Below are positions 1-7,879 of a DNA stretch of 40,691 bases, in pieces (the stretch's first letter is position 1; each line of letters starts with the position of its first letter). The stretch is from the NCBI GenBank assembly GCA_030748735.1, contig JASMLK010000065.1, positions 1 through 40,691 of the forward strand. The letters run 5' to 3'. Under the pieces are notes generated by a model. That model was not told the origin of the DNA. It saw nothing but the letters and a program-made list of their open reading frames with translations, and did no database searches. The translations under genes and the position numbers were made by a program. The DNA is from Myxococcota bacterium. GTDB lineage: Bacteria > Myxococcota_A > UBA9160 > UBA4427.

Positions 1-162
1 CGAGCGAGGCGTTGGGGAGGAACGGATTTCGAGCGGGAGGAGATCTGGCGTGCTTGGAAGAGCGGGAAGACGCTCAGGGCGATCGGCCGCTCTCTAAATC
101 GGTCTGATATGTATGTACGCGATCTCATCGCGGCGAGCGGAGGGATCGCTGCGCGTAGGTAG
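1..162 (+). pseudogene. IS30-family transposase, N-terminal fragment
   Basis: An open frame runs in from the left edge and stops at TAG 160-162. It encodes a helix-turn-helix stretch with the pattern EEIWRAWKSGKTLRAIGRSL followed by an ending ASGGIAARR. This is the usual N-terminal DNA-binding segment of IS30-type transposases, in which a Trp-rich helix, an AIxRxLxR helix and a GGIxPxxRR turn follow each other. In intact elements the protein continues for about 300 residues into a DDE catalytic domain, but here the frame stops directly after the GGI turn and no catalytic remnant is visible downstream. I read it as a truncated copy. The gene start lies outside the window. Family assignment is from motif recall only. 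Confidence 0.55.
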
Positions 163-278
163 TTCAAGCCCGGTTTTCGCGATTTCGCCGATAAAGTAGC
201 GCTATGTAAAATTGGCCTGATCAGCGGAAAGAACCGCCGCGGGCCAGGCCCCCCGGCTCACTTCGGAGGACGGCCACC

Positions 279-833
279 ATGGGCATTATTGCATTACGGC
301 GAGTGATGATTCTGGCGTGGGGAACTTCCGTCTTTCTCTGCGCCCAGCCGGGTCTGGCCGCGGCAGAGTCGCACATTGGCAAGTCGCGGGGCCAGATCCT
401 GTATGCCGCGGCATTCTCGTATGTGGAGCTCAATGAACGCGGAAGACGATTCCCCCTCACACCGGTATTGATCGTCCGAAACACGGATCTTACCCGCACG
501 ATCACTGTGACGTCTGTAGAGTTCCGCCGCTCGAGTGGTGAACTTGATCATCGACTCGTGAAGGCGCCGACCGTGATCAAACCCCTTGCCTCCCGGGAAT
601 TCCGGGTGCAGGACCCGAACGAGAGGAGCGGGCAAAGCCCGAGCTTCATCGTCCGATGGGAAGCTGGAGAGATTGTCAACGCGCCGATGGTGGAGGTGTT
701 GATGTTCGGCGCAGCCGGTCTCCAGGGCACCTCGATCCAGGAACATGCGTGGGTGCTCGAAGAGGCGAATGAGCCTCGAGGTGGCTCTCCGGAGGCATCC
801 GGGGACGGTTGGGACGGCGACGCGGCCCGCTAG
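279..833 (+). CDS. DUF3124 family secreted protein
   Basis: A 184-residue protein. The first 29 or so residues form a signal peptide (basic start, hydrophobic stretch, then GLAAAES). The rest matches the DUF3124 family pattern: a GQILYAAAFSYVE strand, then RNTDLTRTITVTSVEF, a PLASREF turn, FIVRWEAGEIVNAPMVEVLM and a GLQGTS loop, suggesting a small beta-sandwich in the periplasm. The tail after about residue 160 is Gly/Asp-rich and probably disordered. The ATG at 279 has GGAGGA at 265-270 in front; an in-frame ATG at 306 would shorten the signal peptide. The next gene is 192 bp downstream on the same strand. No biochemical function is known for the family. Confidence 0.8.
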   Translation: MGIIALRRVMILAWGTSVFLCAQPGLAAAESHIGKSRGQILYAAAFSYVELNERGRRFPLTPVLIVRNTDLTRTITVTSVEFRRSSGELDHRLVKAPTVIKPLASREFRVQDPNERSGQSPSFIVRWEAGEIVNAPMVEVLMFGAAGLQGTSIQEHAWVLEEANEPRGGSPEASGDGWDGDAAR

Positions 834-1025
834 CCCGGATGAACGGCGGCCCTCCGTCCCAAGAGCGTCGGGAATCGTGCTCGAGTATCTCGCGCGTAAG
901 GGCCTCGCACCGACCAGCAGAATCGAAACGAACTCTCATCCGCAGGTTGCAGCGATCGGGTCCTCTCGAAAGTCGGTTACCTTGATGGATGCAAACCGCG
1001 GCAATCGGAGAGACAGCGTACCGCA

Positions 1026-1757
1026 ATGAGTTGGCTCAAAGCGTTCGTGCGCCTTGTTTCGAGCAGCGCCCGCGACCTTGTGTTCATCGTCGTCGTGATC
1101 GCGTTCTTCCAGCTTGTCGTGTTGCGGCAACCGTTTCCGAACCTCGGTGGCGTTCTTCTGGGGCTCCTCTTCTCGCTACTCGGTCTCGCCTTGTTCGTGC
1201 GCGGCCTGGACCTCGGCCTGTTTCCGTTGGGCGAGAGCATGGCGGAAGCTTTCGCTCTGAAGGGGTCGCTCGGATGGCTCCTTACGTTCGCGTTTGCATT
1301 GGGCTTTGGTACGACTGCGGCCGAGCCCGCGCTCATCGTGATCGCGCAAGAGGCGTCGAACGTCGCTGCCCAGGCGGGCGCGATTGGCGACTCCGACTCG
1401 TCGCGTACGACTTACGCGCTGGGCCTCCGGTTCACGGTCGCGCTGGCCGTCGGCGTTGCGATCGTGGTCGGGGTTTGGCGAATCCTTACGGGGTGGCCGA
1501 TACATCTGATGATCGCCTCCGGGTACATGATCATCGTCGTCCTCACGATCTTCGCGCCCCAGGAGATCATCGGGATCGCCTATGACGCGGGAGGGATCAC
1601 GACCTCGACCATCACGGTGCCACTCGTCACCGCTCTGGGCGTTGGACTCGCCTCTTCGATCGAGGGGCGCAATCCGGTTTCCGATGGTTTTGGTCTGATC
1701 GCCTTCGCATCCTTGACCCCGATCATCTTCGTGATGGTCTATGGAATGCTGATCTGA
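1026..1757 (+). CDS. DUF1538 family membrane protein (first copy)
   Basis: A 243-residue polytopic membrane protein with about six or seven hydrophobic segments. Family-typical features are [11 protein letters not shown] at residues 93-103, [14 protein letters not shown] at 186-199 and [12 protein letters not shown] at 216-227. DUF1538 proteins are predicted inner-membrane transport proteins of unknown substrate. Some homologues carry two such units fused in one chain; here they are split into two adjacent genes. The stop codon shares one base with the ATG of the next gene, so the two are almost certainly co-translated. Downstream come a P-II-like protein and a CBS protein, which points to control of this transporter-like pair by nitrogen or adenylate status (inference). 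Confidence 0.85.
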   Translation: MSWLKAFVRLVSSSARDLVFIVVVIAFFQLVVLRQPFPNLGGVLLGLLFSLLGLALFVRGLDLGLFPLGESMAEAFALKGSLGWLLTFAFALGFGTTAAEPALIVIAQEASNVAAQAGAIGDSDSSRTTYALGLRFTVALAVGVAIVVGVWRILTGWPIHLMIASGYMIIVVLTIFAPQEIIGIAYDAGGITTSTITVPLVTALGVGLASSIEGRNPVSDGFGLIAFASLTPIIFVMVYGMLI

Positions 1758-2581
1758 TGTTGTCCCTCACCGACATGCTCCAGGTCGTGGCGCAGACGTT
1801 TCGAGATGTCCTCCCGATCGCCGCGATCCTCATCGCGTTCCAGGTCGGGGTCCTGCGCAGGCAACCGGCGAACCCGAAGCAGATCCTGATCGGCTTCGCC
1901 TATGTACTCGTCGGGCTGTCCCTCTTCCTCGTTGGGCTCGAGCAGGCCATCTTTCCGCTCGGCAAGACAATGGCGGCACAGCTGACTGCGCCGAGCTTTC
2001 TCGCTACGGGGAGCGACGAAGTCTCGGCCGTGGCCGGTTCCGGAGCCTACGTCTGGCTCTACGCCTTCAGCTTCGCGGTCGGCTTCAGCACGACGATGGC
2101 CGAACCCTCGTTGATCGCTGTCGCACTCAAGGCCAGGGAACTCACAGCCGGAGCGATCGGCGACCTCGGACTGCGTATCGCTGTAGCACTAGGGGTCGCG
2201 ATCGGGATCACGTTGGGTGTCTATCGAATCATCGCGGGCATACCGCTGCAGTACTTCATCCTAACGGGCTATGTGGTCGTGATCGTGCAGACCTTCTTCG
2301 CACCGAAGCAGATCGTGCCCCTGGCCTATGACTCGGGTGGCGTGACGACTTCGACGATCACGGTGCCATTGGTGGCCGGACTGGGGCTCGGACTCGCCGA
2401 GTCGATCCCCGACCGCAACCCCCTCATCGATGGCTTCGGGCTCATCGCCTTTGCCAGCCTCTTCCCCATGATCACCGTAATGGGGTACGCCCAGGCCTCG
2501 GAGTGGCGTGCAGCGCACGACCGCTCGAATCGTTCACTGGAGACGACCGATCTCGCCTCACATCAGGAGGATCCGCCATGA
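1757..2581 (+). CDS. DUF1538 family membrane protein (second copy)
   Basis: A 274-residue paralogue of the preceding gene. It repeats the same landmarks: GFSTTMAEPSL at residues 109-119, [14 protein letters not shown] at 191-204 and [15 protein letters not shown] at 221-235. The C-terminus carries an extra hydrophilic tail of about 30 residues, presumably cytoplasmic. The ATG at 1757 overlaps the upstream stop (TGATG) and its own TGA overlaps the next ATG (ATGA), so all genes of the operon are translationally coupled. The two copies probably form a heteromeric transporter or channel. Substrate unknown. Confidence 0.85.
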   Translation: MLSLTDMLQVVAQTFRDVLPIAAILIAFQVGVLRRQPANPKQILIGFAYVLVGLSLFLVGLEQAIFPLGKTMAAQLTAPSFLATGSDEVSAVAGSGAYVWLYAFSFAVGFSTTMAEPSLIAVALKARELTAGAIGDLGLRIAVALGVAIGITLGVYRIIAGIPLQYFILTGYVVVIVQTFFAPKQIVPLAYDSGGVTTSTITVPLVAGLGLGLAESIPDRNPLIDGFGLIAFASLFPMITVMGYAQASEWRAAHDRSNRSLETTDLASHQEDPP

Positions 2582-2931
2582 GGTTCAAGCTTCTCATTGC
2601 TTTCGTAGATGATCACTTGACCGAAGCCGTGTCACAAGCCGCTCGCGAAGCGGGCGCCACGGGTTCGACCGTCATCTCCAATGCCAGAGGCGAGGGCATC
2701 AACAAGAAGAAGACGTTCCTCGGTCTGAGTCTCGAGACACAGCGAGACATGATCCTGCTCCTGGTCGAGGAGCACCGGGCGCGACAGATTCTGGAGAAAA
2801 TCGGAGACGTCGGTGGATTCGACGCGACCTCTGGAACCGGGATCGCGTTTCAGGTCGATGTGGAGGACGCTGTTGGCGTCGCGCATCAAGTCGAGAACAT
2901 CACACCCAGTTTGGAAAGGGAAGAACTGTGA
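2578..2931 (+). CDS. P-II-like signalling protein of the DUF1538 operon
   Basis: A 117-residue protein with the ferredoxin-like P-II fold pattern: a beta strand FKLLIAFVDD, a helix, a strand TGSTVISNARGEGIN in place of the usual GLTVxxVxGxG, a short T-loop region, then MILLLVEEHRARQILEKIGD. The T-loop lacks the uridylylatable Tyr of GlnB/GlnK, so it should not be controlled by GlnD in the usual way. Start: ATG 2578 has AGGAGG at 2565-2570 and overlaps the previous stop as ATGA; an upstream in-frame start at 2503 would lie inside the DUF1538 gene. By analogy with GlnK-AmtB it may bind the membrane proteins encoded upstream (inference). Confidence 0.8.
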   Translation: MRFKLLIAFVDDHLTEAVSQAAREAGATGSTVISNARGEGINKKKTFLGLSLETQRDMILLLVEEHRARQILEKIGDVGGFDATSGTGIAFQVDVEDAVGVAHQVENITPSLEREEL

Positions 2932-3332
2932 CGGATCAATACATCGTGCGAGTAGCAGACGTGATGCACCAGGACTTCGCCACCGTCGATGGTGTGGCCA
3001 CCGTGACGGAGGCACTTACGCAGCTCCGCGAAATCGACGGTCACTGCCTTGTGGTCGCCAAGAGACATGATGATGATGAGTTCGGCATCGTCACGGTCGC
3101 CGACATCGCCAAGCAAGTACTGGTCCGCAACCGATCGGCGGACCGTACGAACGTCTACGAAATCATGTCGAAGCCCGTGCTCTCCGTGCCACCGGAAATG
3201 CATATCCGGTACTGTGCTCGGCTCTTTCACCGCTTCGGCATCTCTGCAGCGCCCGTGATCCAGGGAGATCAAGTCGCGGGGATCGTGTCCTACGACCGAC
3301 TCGTGCTCAAAGGACTCGCGGAACAACCGTGA
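2928..3332 (+). CDS. CBS-domain pair protein
   Basis: A 134-residue cytoplasmic protein made almost entirely of two CBS motifs. The first covers about residues 6-65 (VADVMHQDFATVDGVATV to GIVTVADIAK). The second covers about 80-134 (VYEIMSKPVLSVPPEMHI to GIVSYDRLVL). CBS pairs usually bind adenosine nucleotides and gate transporters or enzymes. The GTG start at 2928 overlaps the stop of the P-II-like gene as GTGA, making this the fourth coupled gene of the operon. Together with the P-II-like protein it would give the DUF1538 membrane proteins two nucleotide-sensing partners (inference). Confidence 0.82.
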   Translation: MTDQYIVRVADVMHQDFATVDGVATVTEALTQLREIDGHCLVVAKRHDDDEFGIVTVADIAKQVLVRNRSADRTNVYEIMSKPVLSVPPEMHIRYCARLFHRFGISAAPVIQGDQVAGIVSYDRLVLKGLAEQP

Positions 3333-3515
3333 TCCGCGCCATCGGATTCGCTCGAGCGCATTGGAAGGCGATGCCGCGGACCAGCCTGGGAAACACCTCT
3401 CGCCACGAGCCGCTCGGATCCGTTCGGTCGATGCTCCGGCCGTACGGCGGGCGGTCGAGCGCGACACGGGTCGCTTGCCCGACGAGGCGGAGGCCGGCGG
3501 GTGTTCGCGAAGCGC

Positions 3516-3600
3516 TCAGTCGAACTTCGGGTCGCGCTTTTCGAGGAACGCTGCCACGTCTTCGGTGCGTTCCGGGCTCGGGAGCGGCGGGACGTGTCGG
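3516..3600 (-). pseudogene. Enoyl-CoA hydratase/isomerase (crotonase) 3' end
   Basis: Read on the minus strand, the last 27 codons before the TGA at 3516-3518 give a peptide ending ERTEDVAAFLEKRDPKFD. This is the highly typical C-terminal helix of crotonase-family enzymes. Nothing of the catalytic core is found upstream, where a plus-strand transposase remnant occupies the sequence. I read it as the 3' stub of a gene destroyed by the insertion. Confidence is limited by the short length. Confidence 0.5.
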
Positions 3601-3639
3601 ATCTTGCAAAAAGCGGTCGTTCAGCTGGGCCATGGCCCT

Positions 3640-3890
3640 GCTCATCCCGTCGTGGTCGCAGACTCGGGAAGCGAGAACGTCAACGGAGCTGTCGAGTATC
3701 TGCTGGATGGCGAAGGGCTGACGCGCGTTCTAACGAAGTGATGCCCCACTCGGCATTCCAGGAGCAGACTCCCGACGAGATGTTCTTTGGCGTCGGCGAT
3801 GACGTCGCCAGAAGACTTTCCGAAGCACGCGAGTCGGCTCGCAATGAACGGATGAGAACGAATCGGGCCGTGCGATGCGGCGCCTGTGCC
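3640..3890 (+). pseudogene. IS3-like DDE transposase remnant with internal deletion
   Basis: Two pieces of an IS3-like integrase-type transposase lie next to each other in different frames. The first (3640-3738) reads VVVADSGSENVNGAVEYLL...RVLTK, the segment carrying the second catalytic Asp and the ENVN motif. The second (3733-3890) reads NEVMPHSAFQEQTPDEMFFG and continues into a basic tail (ARESARNERMRTNRAVRC), the usual C-terminus. In an intact protein about 45-55 residues, including the catalytic Glu region, separate these pieces. They are missing here, and the junction lies at about 3730-3740 in a short AACGAAGTG-like stretch. The element is certainly inactive. No terminal inverted repeats were recognised. 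Confidence 0.6.
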
Positions 3891-3980
3891 GGGGAGACCG
3901 CCTCTCGGGCGTTGCTATTGCAACGGTCGCGCTCCAGAATGTCATGAGACGCAGCAGCGCGCGCCCATGAACGATCCGCG

Positions 3981-5267
3981 CTACAGCGCCGAGATGTGCC
4001 CGACCGTCTGGTGCAAGCGGCCCGCGTACTCGGCGATGTCGATGTGCTGGCGCGCGACGCCGCTCTCCATCGCGGCCGTCGCCACCGCGGGCGAGACGAA
4101 CAACAGCACGCGCGGGTCGAAGGGCTTCGGGATGATGTAGCTGGGCCCGAAGTCGAAGGCTTCGCCCGGGTAGGCGTGCTTGACCGCTTCGGGGACCATG
4201 TCGCCGCGGCGGGCGAGTTCGGCCAGCGCGCGCACGGCGGCGAGCTTCATCGGCTCGTTGATCTGCGTGGCGCGTACGTCGAGGGCGCCGCGGAAGATGA
4301 ACGGGAAGCCGAGCACGTTGTTCACCTGGTTGGGGAAGTCGGAACGACCCGTCGCGCAGATGGCGTCGTGACGCACGGCGAGCACGTCGACGGGTGAGAT
4401 CTCGGGGTCGGGGTTCGCCATCGCGAACACGATCGGCTGCGGGGCCATCGAGTCGACCATTTCCTTGGTGACGAGACCCGCCGAAGAAAGACCGACGAAG
4501 ACATCGCAACCCACCATCGCCTGCCCGAGGGTTCGGCAATTGGTTTCGATCGCGAACTCTTCCTTGTAGGGGTTCATCCCCTCTTCGCGGCCCTTGTAGA
4601 TCACGCCGCGGCTATCGATCATCAAGATGTTCTCGGCCGGAACACCGAGATCCTTGTAGAGCTTGCAGCACGAAATCGCAGCAGCACCCGCGCCCGAGCA
4701 CACCACCTTGATGGATTCCATGTGACGGCCGGTGAGCATGTTGGCGTTGATGAGCGCGGCGGCGGAGATGATCGCCGTGCCGTGCTGGTCGTCGTGGAAG
4801 ACGGGGATGTCGAGACTCGCCTTCAGGCGTTCCTCGATTTCGAAGCACTCGGGTGCGCGAATGTCTTCGAGGTTGATGCCGCCAAAGGTCGGAGCGATCA
4901 GCTCGACGGTGCGGATGATCTCTTCGGGGTCCTGGCTATCGATTTCGATGTCGAACACGTCGATGTCGGCAAAGCGCTTGAACAGCACGCCCTTGCCTTC
5001 CATCACGGGCTTGCCCGCCAGGGCACCGATGTTGCCGAGCCCGAGGACCGCACTGCCGTTGGTCACCACGGCCACGAGGTTGCCGCGCGCTGTGTAGGAG
5101 TAGGCTTTTTCGGGGTCGCGCTGGATCTCTTTGCAGGGCTCGGCGACACCCGGCGAGTAGGCGAGCGAGAGTTCGTCCGCCGTCTTGCAGGGCTTCGTTG
5201 GAACCACTTTGACTTTGCCGGGACGGCCGGTCTCGTGATATTGGAGCGCTTCTTCTTTCAGGCCCAC
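3981..5267 (-). CDS. NAD(P)-dependent malic enzyme (short form)
   Basis: A 428-residue cytosolic enzyme converting malate to pyruvate and CO2 with reduction of NAD(P). Visible landmarks are YSPGVAEPC at residues 37-45, the metal and substrate loop FHDDQHGTA at 157-165 with the two Asp residues, and the dinucleotide fold with GAGAAA at 192-197. It ends after about 428 residues, so it lacks the C-terminal phosphotransacetylase-like domain of the long MaeB type. The start is GTG at 5267 with only a weak GGGA upstream. The next gene upstream on this strand, an IclR regulator, ends 473 bp away behind a terminator, so malic enzyme probably has its own promoter. Confidence 0.93.
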   Translation of the reverse strand: MGLKEEALQYHETGRPGKVKVVPTKPCKTADELSLAYSPGVAEPCKEIQRDPEKAYSYTARGNLVAVVTNGSAVLGLGNIGALAGKPVMEGKGVLFKRFADIDVFDIEIDSQDPEEIIRTVELIAPTFGGINLEDIRAPECFEIEERLKASLDIPVFHDDQHGTAIISAAALINANMLTGRHMESIKVVCSGAGAAAISCCKLYKDLGVPAENILMIDSRGVIYKGREEGMNPYKEEFAIETNCRTLGQAMVGCDVFVGLSSAGLVTKEMVDSMAPQPIVFAMANPDPEISPVDVLAVRHDAICATGRSDFPNQVNNVLGFPFIFRGALDVRATQINEPMKLAAVRALAELARRGDMVPEAVKHAYPGEAFDFGPSYIIPKPFDPRVLLFVSPAVATAAMESGVARQHIDIAEYAGRLHQTVGHISAL

Positions 5268-5740
5268 GAGGACTTTTCCCTATACCGCGCCATCTGCTGC
5301 CGCGAATTCTGCTGAAACCGCCGAACGCGATGTTCGCGGTGGGTTCGATGCGCTGTGTTTTGGGGGGAAGCCGCGACTGCCGATGACTGCCGACAACCGA
5401 AACCGAAGTTCGCGGTCGCGACTCCCCGGCATCGAGAGCCGGGGGTAGAAATGAAACCGGATTCTATCAGGACTCTTCTCGACTTCGAGACCCAGGAGCC
5501 AAGTTGATCCGCAGACTTGCGCCCTTTCTCGTCGAGCCGGCCTCGGGTCGACCCGGTAGCAGCCCGCCGAGGCGACGCGGGCAAGCGAAATGACGGGTGG
5601 CACCGCGCCGCTCTGGGTTCGACAACGAGAACGCCCACCGGGCCACGGTACCCGAGACGAGAAAGCGGCCGCGCGAAATCGCGCGACCGCTCCGATTCGA
5701 GGCGCGCCGGCAGACGCGCCTGTCGAACTCGTCCTTCGGG
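5268..5740. other. Intergenic region between malic enzyme and iclR-type gene
   Basis: No convincing gene in 473 bp. It should hold the minus-strand promoter of malic enzyme. The only clear element is the hairpin at 5664-5691 that ends the IclR transcript. Open frames here lack recognisable protein features. Confidence 0.5.
5664..5691 (-). terminator. Rho-independent terminator of the IclR gene
   Basis: A 12-bp stem with one mismatch (AGCGGCCGCGCG paired with CGCGCGACCGCT) closes a 4-base loop. On the minus strand it is followed by TTTCTCGTC. It lies 50 bp downstream of the IclR stop codon, the right place and orientation for termination. Confidence 0.65.
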
Positions 5741-6523
5741 CTACTGCCCGAGGCTGTGGCTCAACCGATTGGCCGCGTCGACGACGGCCTTCTCGACGGT
5801 GTCGAGCATGTAGTCCTTGTCGAAGCGGAAGCTCGGGGCCGAGACCGAGAGCGCGGCGATCGCCCGGCCGTTGCCATCATGCACGGGGGCTGCGACGCAG
5901 CGCAGACCGACCTCGCACTCTTCCATGTCGACCGCCGAGCCGTGCAGGGCCACGTGGGAGACGTGTTCGAGGAACTTGTGAGGATCGGAGATGCTGTTTT
6001 CGGTCCGGCGCTCGGCACCGGAGGCGGCGAGGACTTCGGCGACGTACTGCTGACGGCCGGCCGCGTCGAGTGCACCCAACATCACCTTGCCCAGTGCGGT
6101 GTTGTGCGCGGGCAGGCGCTGCCCGACTCGTGACGACGTCATCACCAGTTGTTCGGGCTGCTCGCTGTCGAGGTGGATCACCTCGAAGCCGCGGAGCGTG
6201 CCGATATGAACCGTCTCACCGAGTTCCTCACACAGGGCTTCGAGGAAGGGGCGGGCGGTTCGCAACAAGGGGTTGCTGCGCGAGTAGGCGCGACCGAGTT
6301 CGAGGCAGCCGGTACCCAGGCGATAGCGCTCGCTCTTCGCGCTCTGCTCGATGTATCCGTTCTCTTCGAGGGTCGCGAGGAGTCGGAACACGTTGTTCTT
6401 GTGGAGACCCAACCGACGCGAAAGATCGCTTACGCCGATCTCGTCTTCGTCGGAAAACACTTCGAGGACACGCAGGGCATTGCTCACCGTCTGGATCGAG
6501 TAGTCGCTCTTGGACTTCGTCAT
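5741..6523 (-). CDS. IclR family transcriptional regulator
   Basis: A 260-residue regulator. Residues about 10-65 form the winged helix-turn-helix (ALRVLEVFSDEDEIGVSDLS, LGLHKNNVFRLLATLEENGY, then the wing YRLGTG). The rest is the IclR effector-binding domain, with ARPFLEALCEELGETVHIG, the RLPAHNTALGKVMLG segment and GLRCVAAPVHDGNGRAIAALSV. IclR proteins bind small acids or aromatic metabolites and often repress catabolic genes. The target is not evident here; malic enzyme downstream is a candidate but is separated by a terminator. A 13-bp dyad sits about 70 bp upstream of the start and may be an autoregulatory operator. Confidence 0.92.
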   Translation of the reverse strand: MTKSKSDYSIQTVSNALRVLEVFSDEDEIGVSDLSRRLGLHKNNVFRLLATLEENGYIEQSAKSERYRLGTGCLELGRAYSRSNPLLRTARPFLEALCEELGETVHIGTLRGFEVIHLDSEQPEQLVMTSSRVGQRLPAHNTALGKVMLGALDAAGRQQYVAEVLAASGAERRTENSISDPHKFLEHVSHVALHGSAVDMEECEVGLRCVAAPVHDGNGRAIAALSVSAPSFRFDKDYMLDTVEKAVVDAANRLSHSLGQ

Positions 6524-7217
6524 GAATGGGCTGCTCTCACAAGCTTGGGGGTTTGAAGGCGGCGGGTATGAGGAGCTAGAGGGCCAACGAAACGCTTCGC
6601 GTTCAGAAGCATCTGCGTTTCATTGGGGGGGCACCACGCGGAGTTGTCAAGGTGAAATTTCAGGGGGTACTGACGGCTCACGGTACTGACGAAACGAACG
6701 ACTATTTATCGCACGGCGTGAGCAGCTGTCAACGATACGTCACCGTGAGTTTTTCGAAATTCGATCGCGCGATGAGACTTGCAATGCGAGCCACAAAGAA
6801 TTCTCTCTTGCCAACTTTCTTTCGGATCACGATCGATTTCTTTGGACCGTCTGCCAAAAGCGCCCGCAACGATCGTAAAGCCATCGAAGACACGCGTCTC
6901 GTCGACAACCGATGAACCGATCGGACCATCAACCATCCGTCCATCCGTCGCGCACGCGTCGTGGTTGTATCGACTTGATGCGCGAAGCACATCGACGGCA
7001 GTGCTCGAACGCCGCATATGCTTGATTGTTGTCGCATTACGGCGTTCGCCTGGGCCGCTGCGATTCGGTCCATGTCGAAAACGAAAACCGCGCACACGAC
7101 CCTTTATGTCCCAGTCGAGCGCTCAGCAGCCGATGGAGGGCGCGCAAGCACAACGTGCGAAAGCGGCAGCAAATGCCTCAATTCGTCGCCCGTTGTGTCG
7201 AACCTCGTGCCGGCTCG
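6524..7217. other. Long intergenic region, lower G+C
   Basis: About 690 bp without a supportable gene. Base composition drops visibly around 6650-7060 compared with the flanks. It contains the IclR promoter region with its dyad, and a 10-bp direct repeat GGTACTGACG at 6666-6675 and 6682-6691 (16-bp period). Open frames present lack recognisable motifs. The function of the AT-richer stretch is unknown; foreign or decayed DNA is possible. Confidence 0.4.
6591..6603. promoter_or_regulatory. Dyad upstream of IclR gene, possible operator
   Basis: A perfect interrupted palindrome AACGC-TTC-GCGTT, with a further GAAACGC (6589-6595) / GCGTTTC (6615-6621) inverted pair overlapping it. It lies 68-98 bp upstream of the IclR start, where autoregulating IclR proteins commonly bind. 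Function inferred from position only. Confidence 0.35.
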
Positions 7218-7736
7218 TCAACGAAGCTCGTCGGCCTGCAGCTCGCCATCGCCCCAGACCGAAGGAGCAAGCGAGCGAGCGCGGTCGAGCAGCGGCGCGC
7301 TTGCCTCGACATCGCCGGCATCATAGAGGGCCCCTCCCCTCAGTCCGTCGAGATGAACCGCAACTTCATCCGCTAACTCACCTTGCATACGAAGAAGTGC
7401 TTCGGCGCGATCGAGAAACTGCAGTGCGCGCTCGAAGTCGTGGGCTTCGACGTGCTGACGCGAGATCGCGAGATAGGCGTAGGGGTTCGTCGCGTCGACG
7501 ACGAGCGCGCGCTGATAGCGCGACTGTGCGCGACCCGAATCGCGGGCGACATCGGCGTCGAGCCCTTCGACGACGAGCCGCAGCGAGGCACGACGCGCGG
7601 CGTCGCCCTCTGCTGCCAGCTGCGACAACCGCAACGGCTGCATCTCCGGCTCGCGTCCCCCGAGATGGGTACAAGCCGACACTCCGAACAAGCAGGCGAA
7701 CAACACGATCGCAGACGAGCGATACACAAACGGCAC
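7218..7736 (-). CDS. Small TPR-like lipoprotein
   Basis: With the GTG start at 7736 this is a 172-residue protein. A short hydrophobic N-terminus ends in the lipobox-like GVSAC, so it is probably a lipoprotein anchored in an outer or inner membrane. The mature part has helical repeats of TPR character: RYQRALVVDATNPYAYLAIS, HDFERALQFLDRAEALLR and LYDAGDVEASAPLLDRARSL. The GTG at 7736 is preferred because AAGGGA precedes it by 8 nt and it puts the lipobox at a normal distance; a GTG at 7805 would add 23 residues with no ribosome site. It lies 143 bp downstream of the PBP gene on the same strand and may be co-transcribed with it. Partner and role unknown. Confidence 0.65.
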   Translation of the reverse strand: MPFVYRSSAIVLFACLFGVSACTHLGGREPEMQPLRLSQLAAEGDAARRASLRLVVEGLDADVARDSGRAQSRYQRALVVDATNPYAYLAISRQHVEAHDFERALQFLDRAEALLRMQGELADEVAVHLDGLRGGALYDAGDVEASAPLLDRARSLAPSVWGDGELQADELR

Positions 7737-7879
7737 GAATCGGTTCCCTTCTACTTCCACGGCACCCACGACCACCACCACGAAAGGTCTAATGCACGAA
7801 AGCACGGTGGCGTAACCACACGCATACGAAATTTCGCTTTCTTCGCCCGTACGACCGATCGGGTCGGCGGCACTCGGCG

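Noticed and set aside
3600-3731. A minus-strand reading that seems to extend the crotonase stub upstream
   Set aside because: The same bases encode a clearly better transposase segment on the plus strand (ADSGSENVN), and the minus reading needs a frameshift.
6650-7130. Possible histone-like or other small gene in the AT-richer stretch
   Set aside because: Several frames are open but none shows a start with a ribosome site or a recognisable protein pattern.
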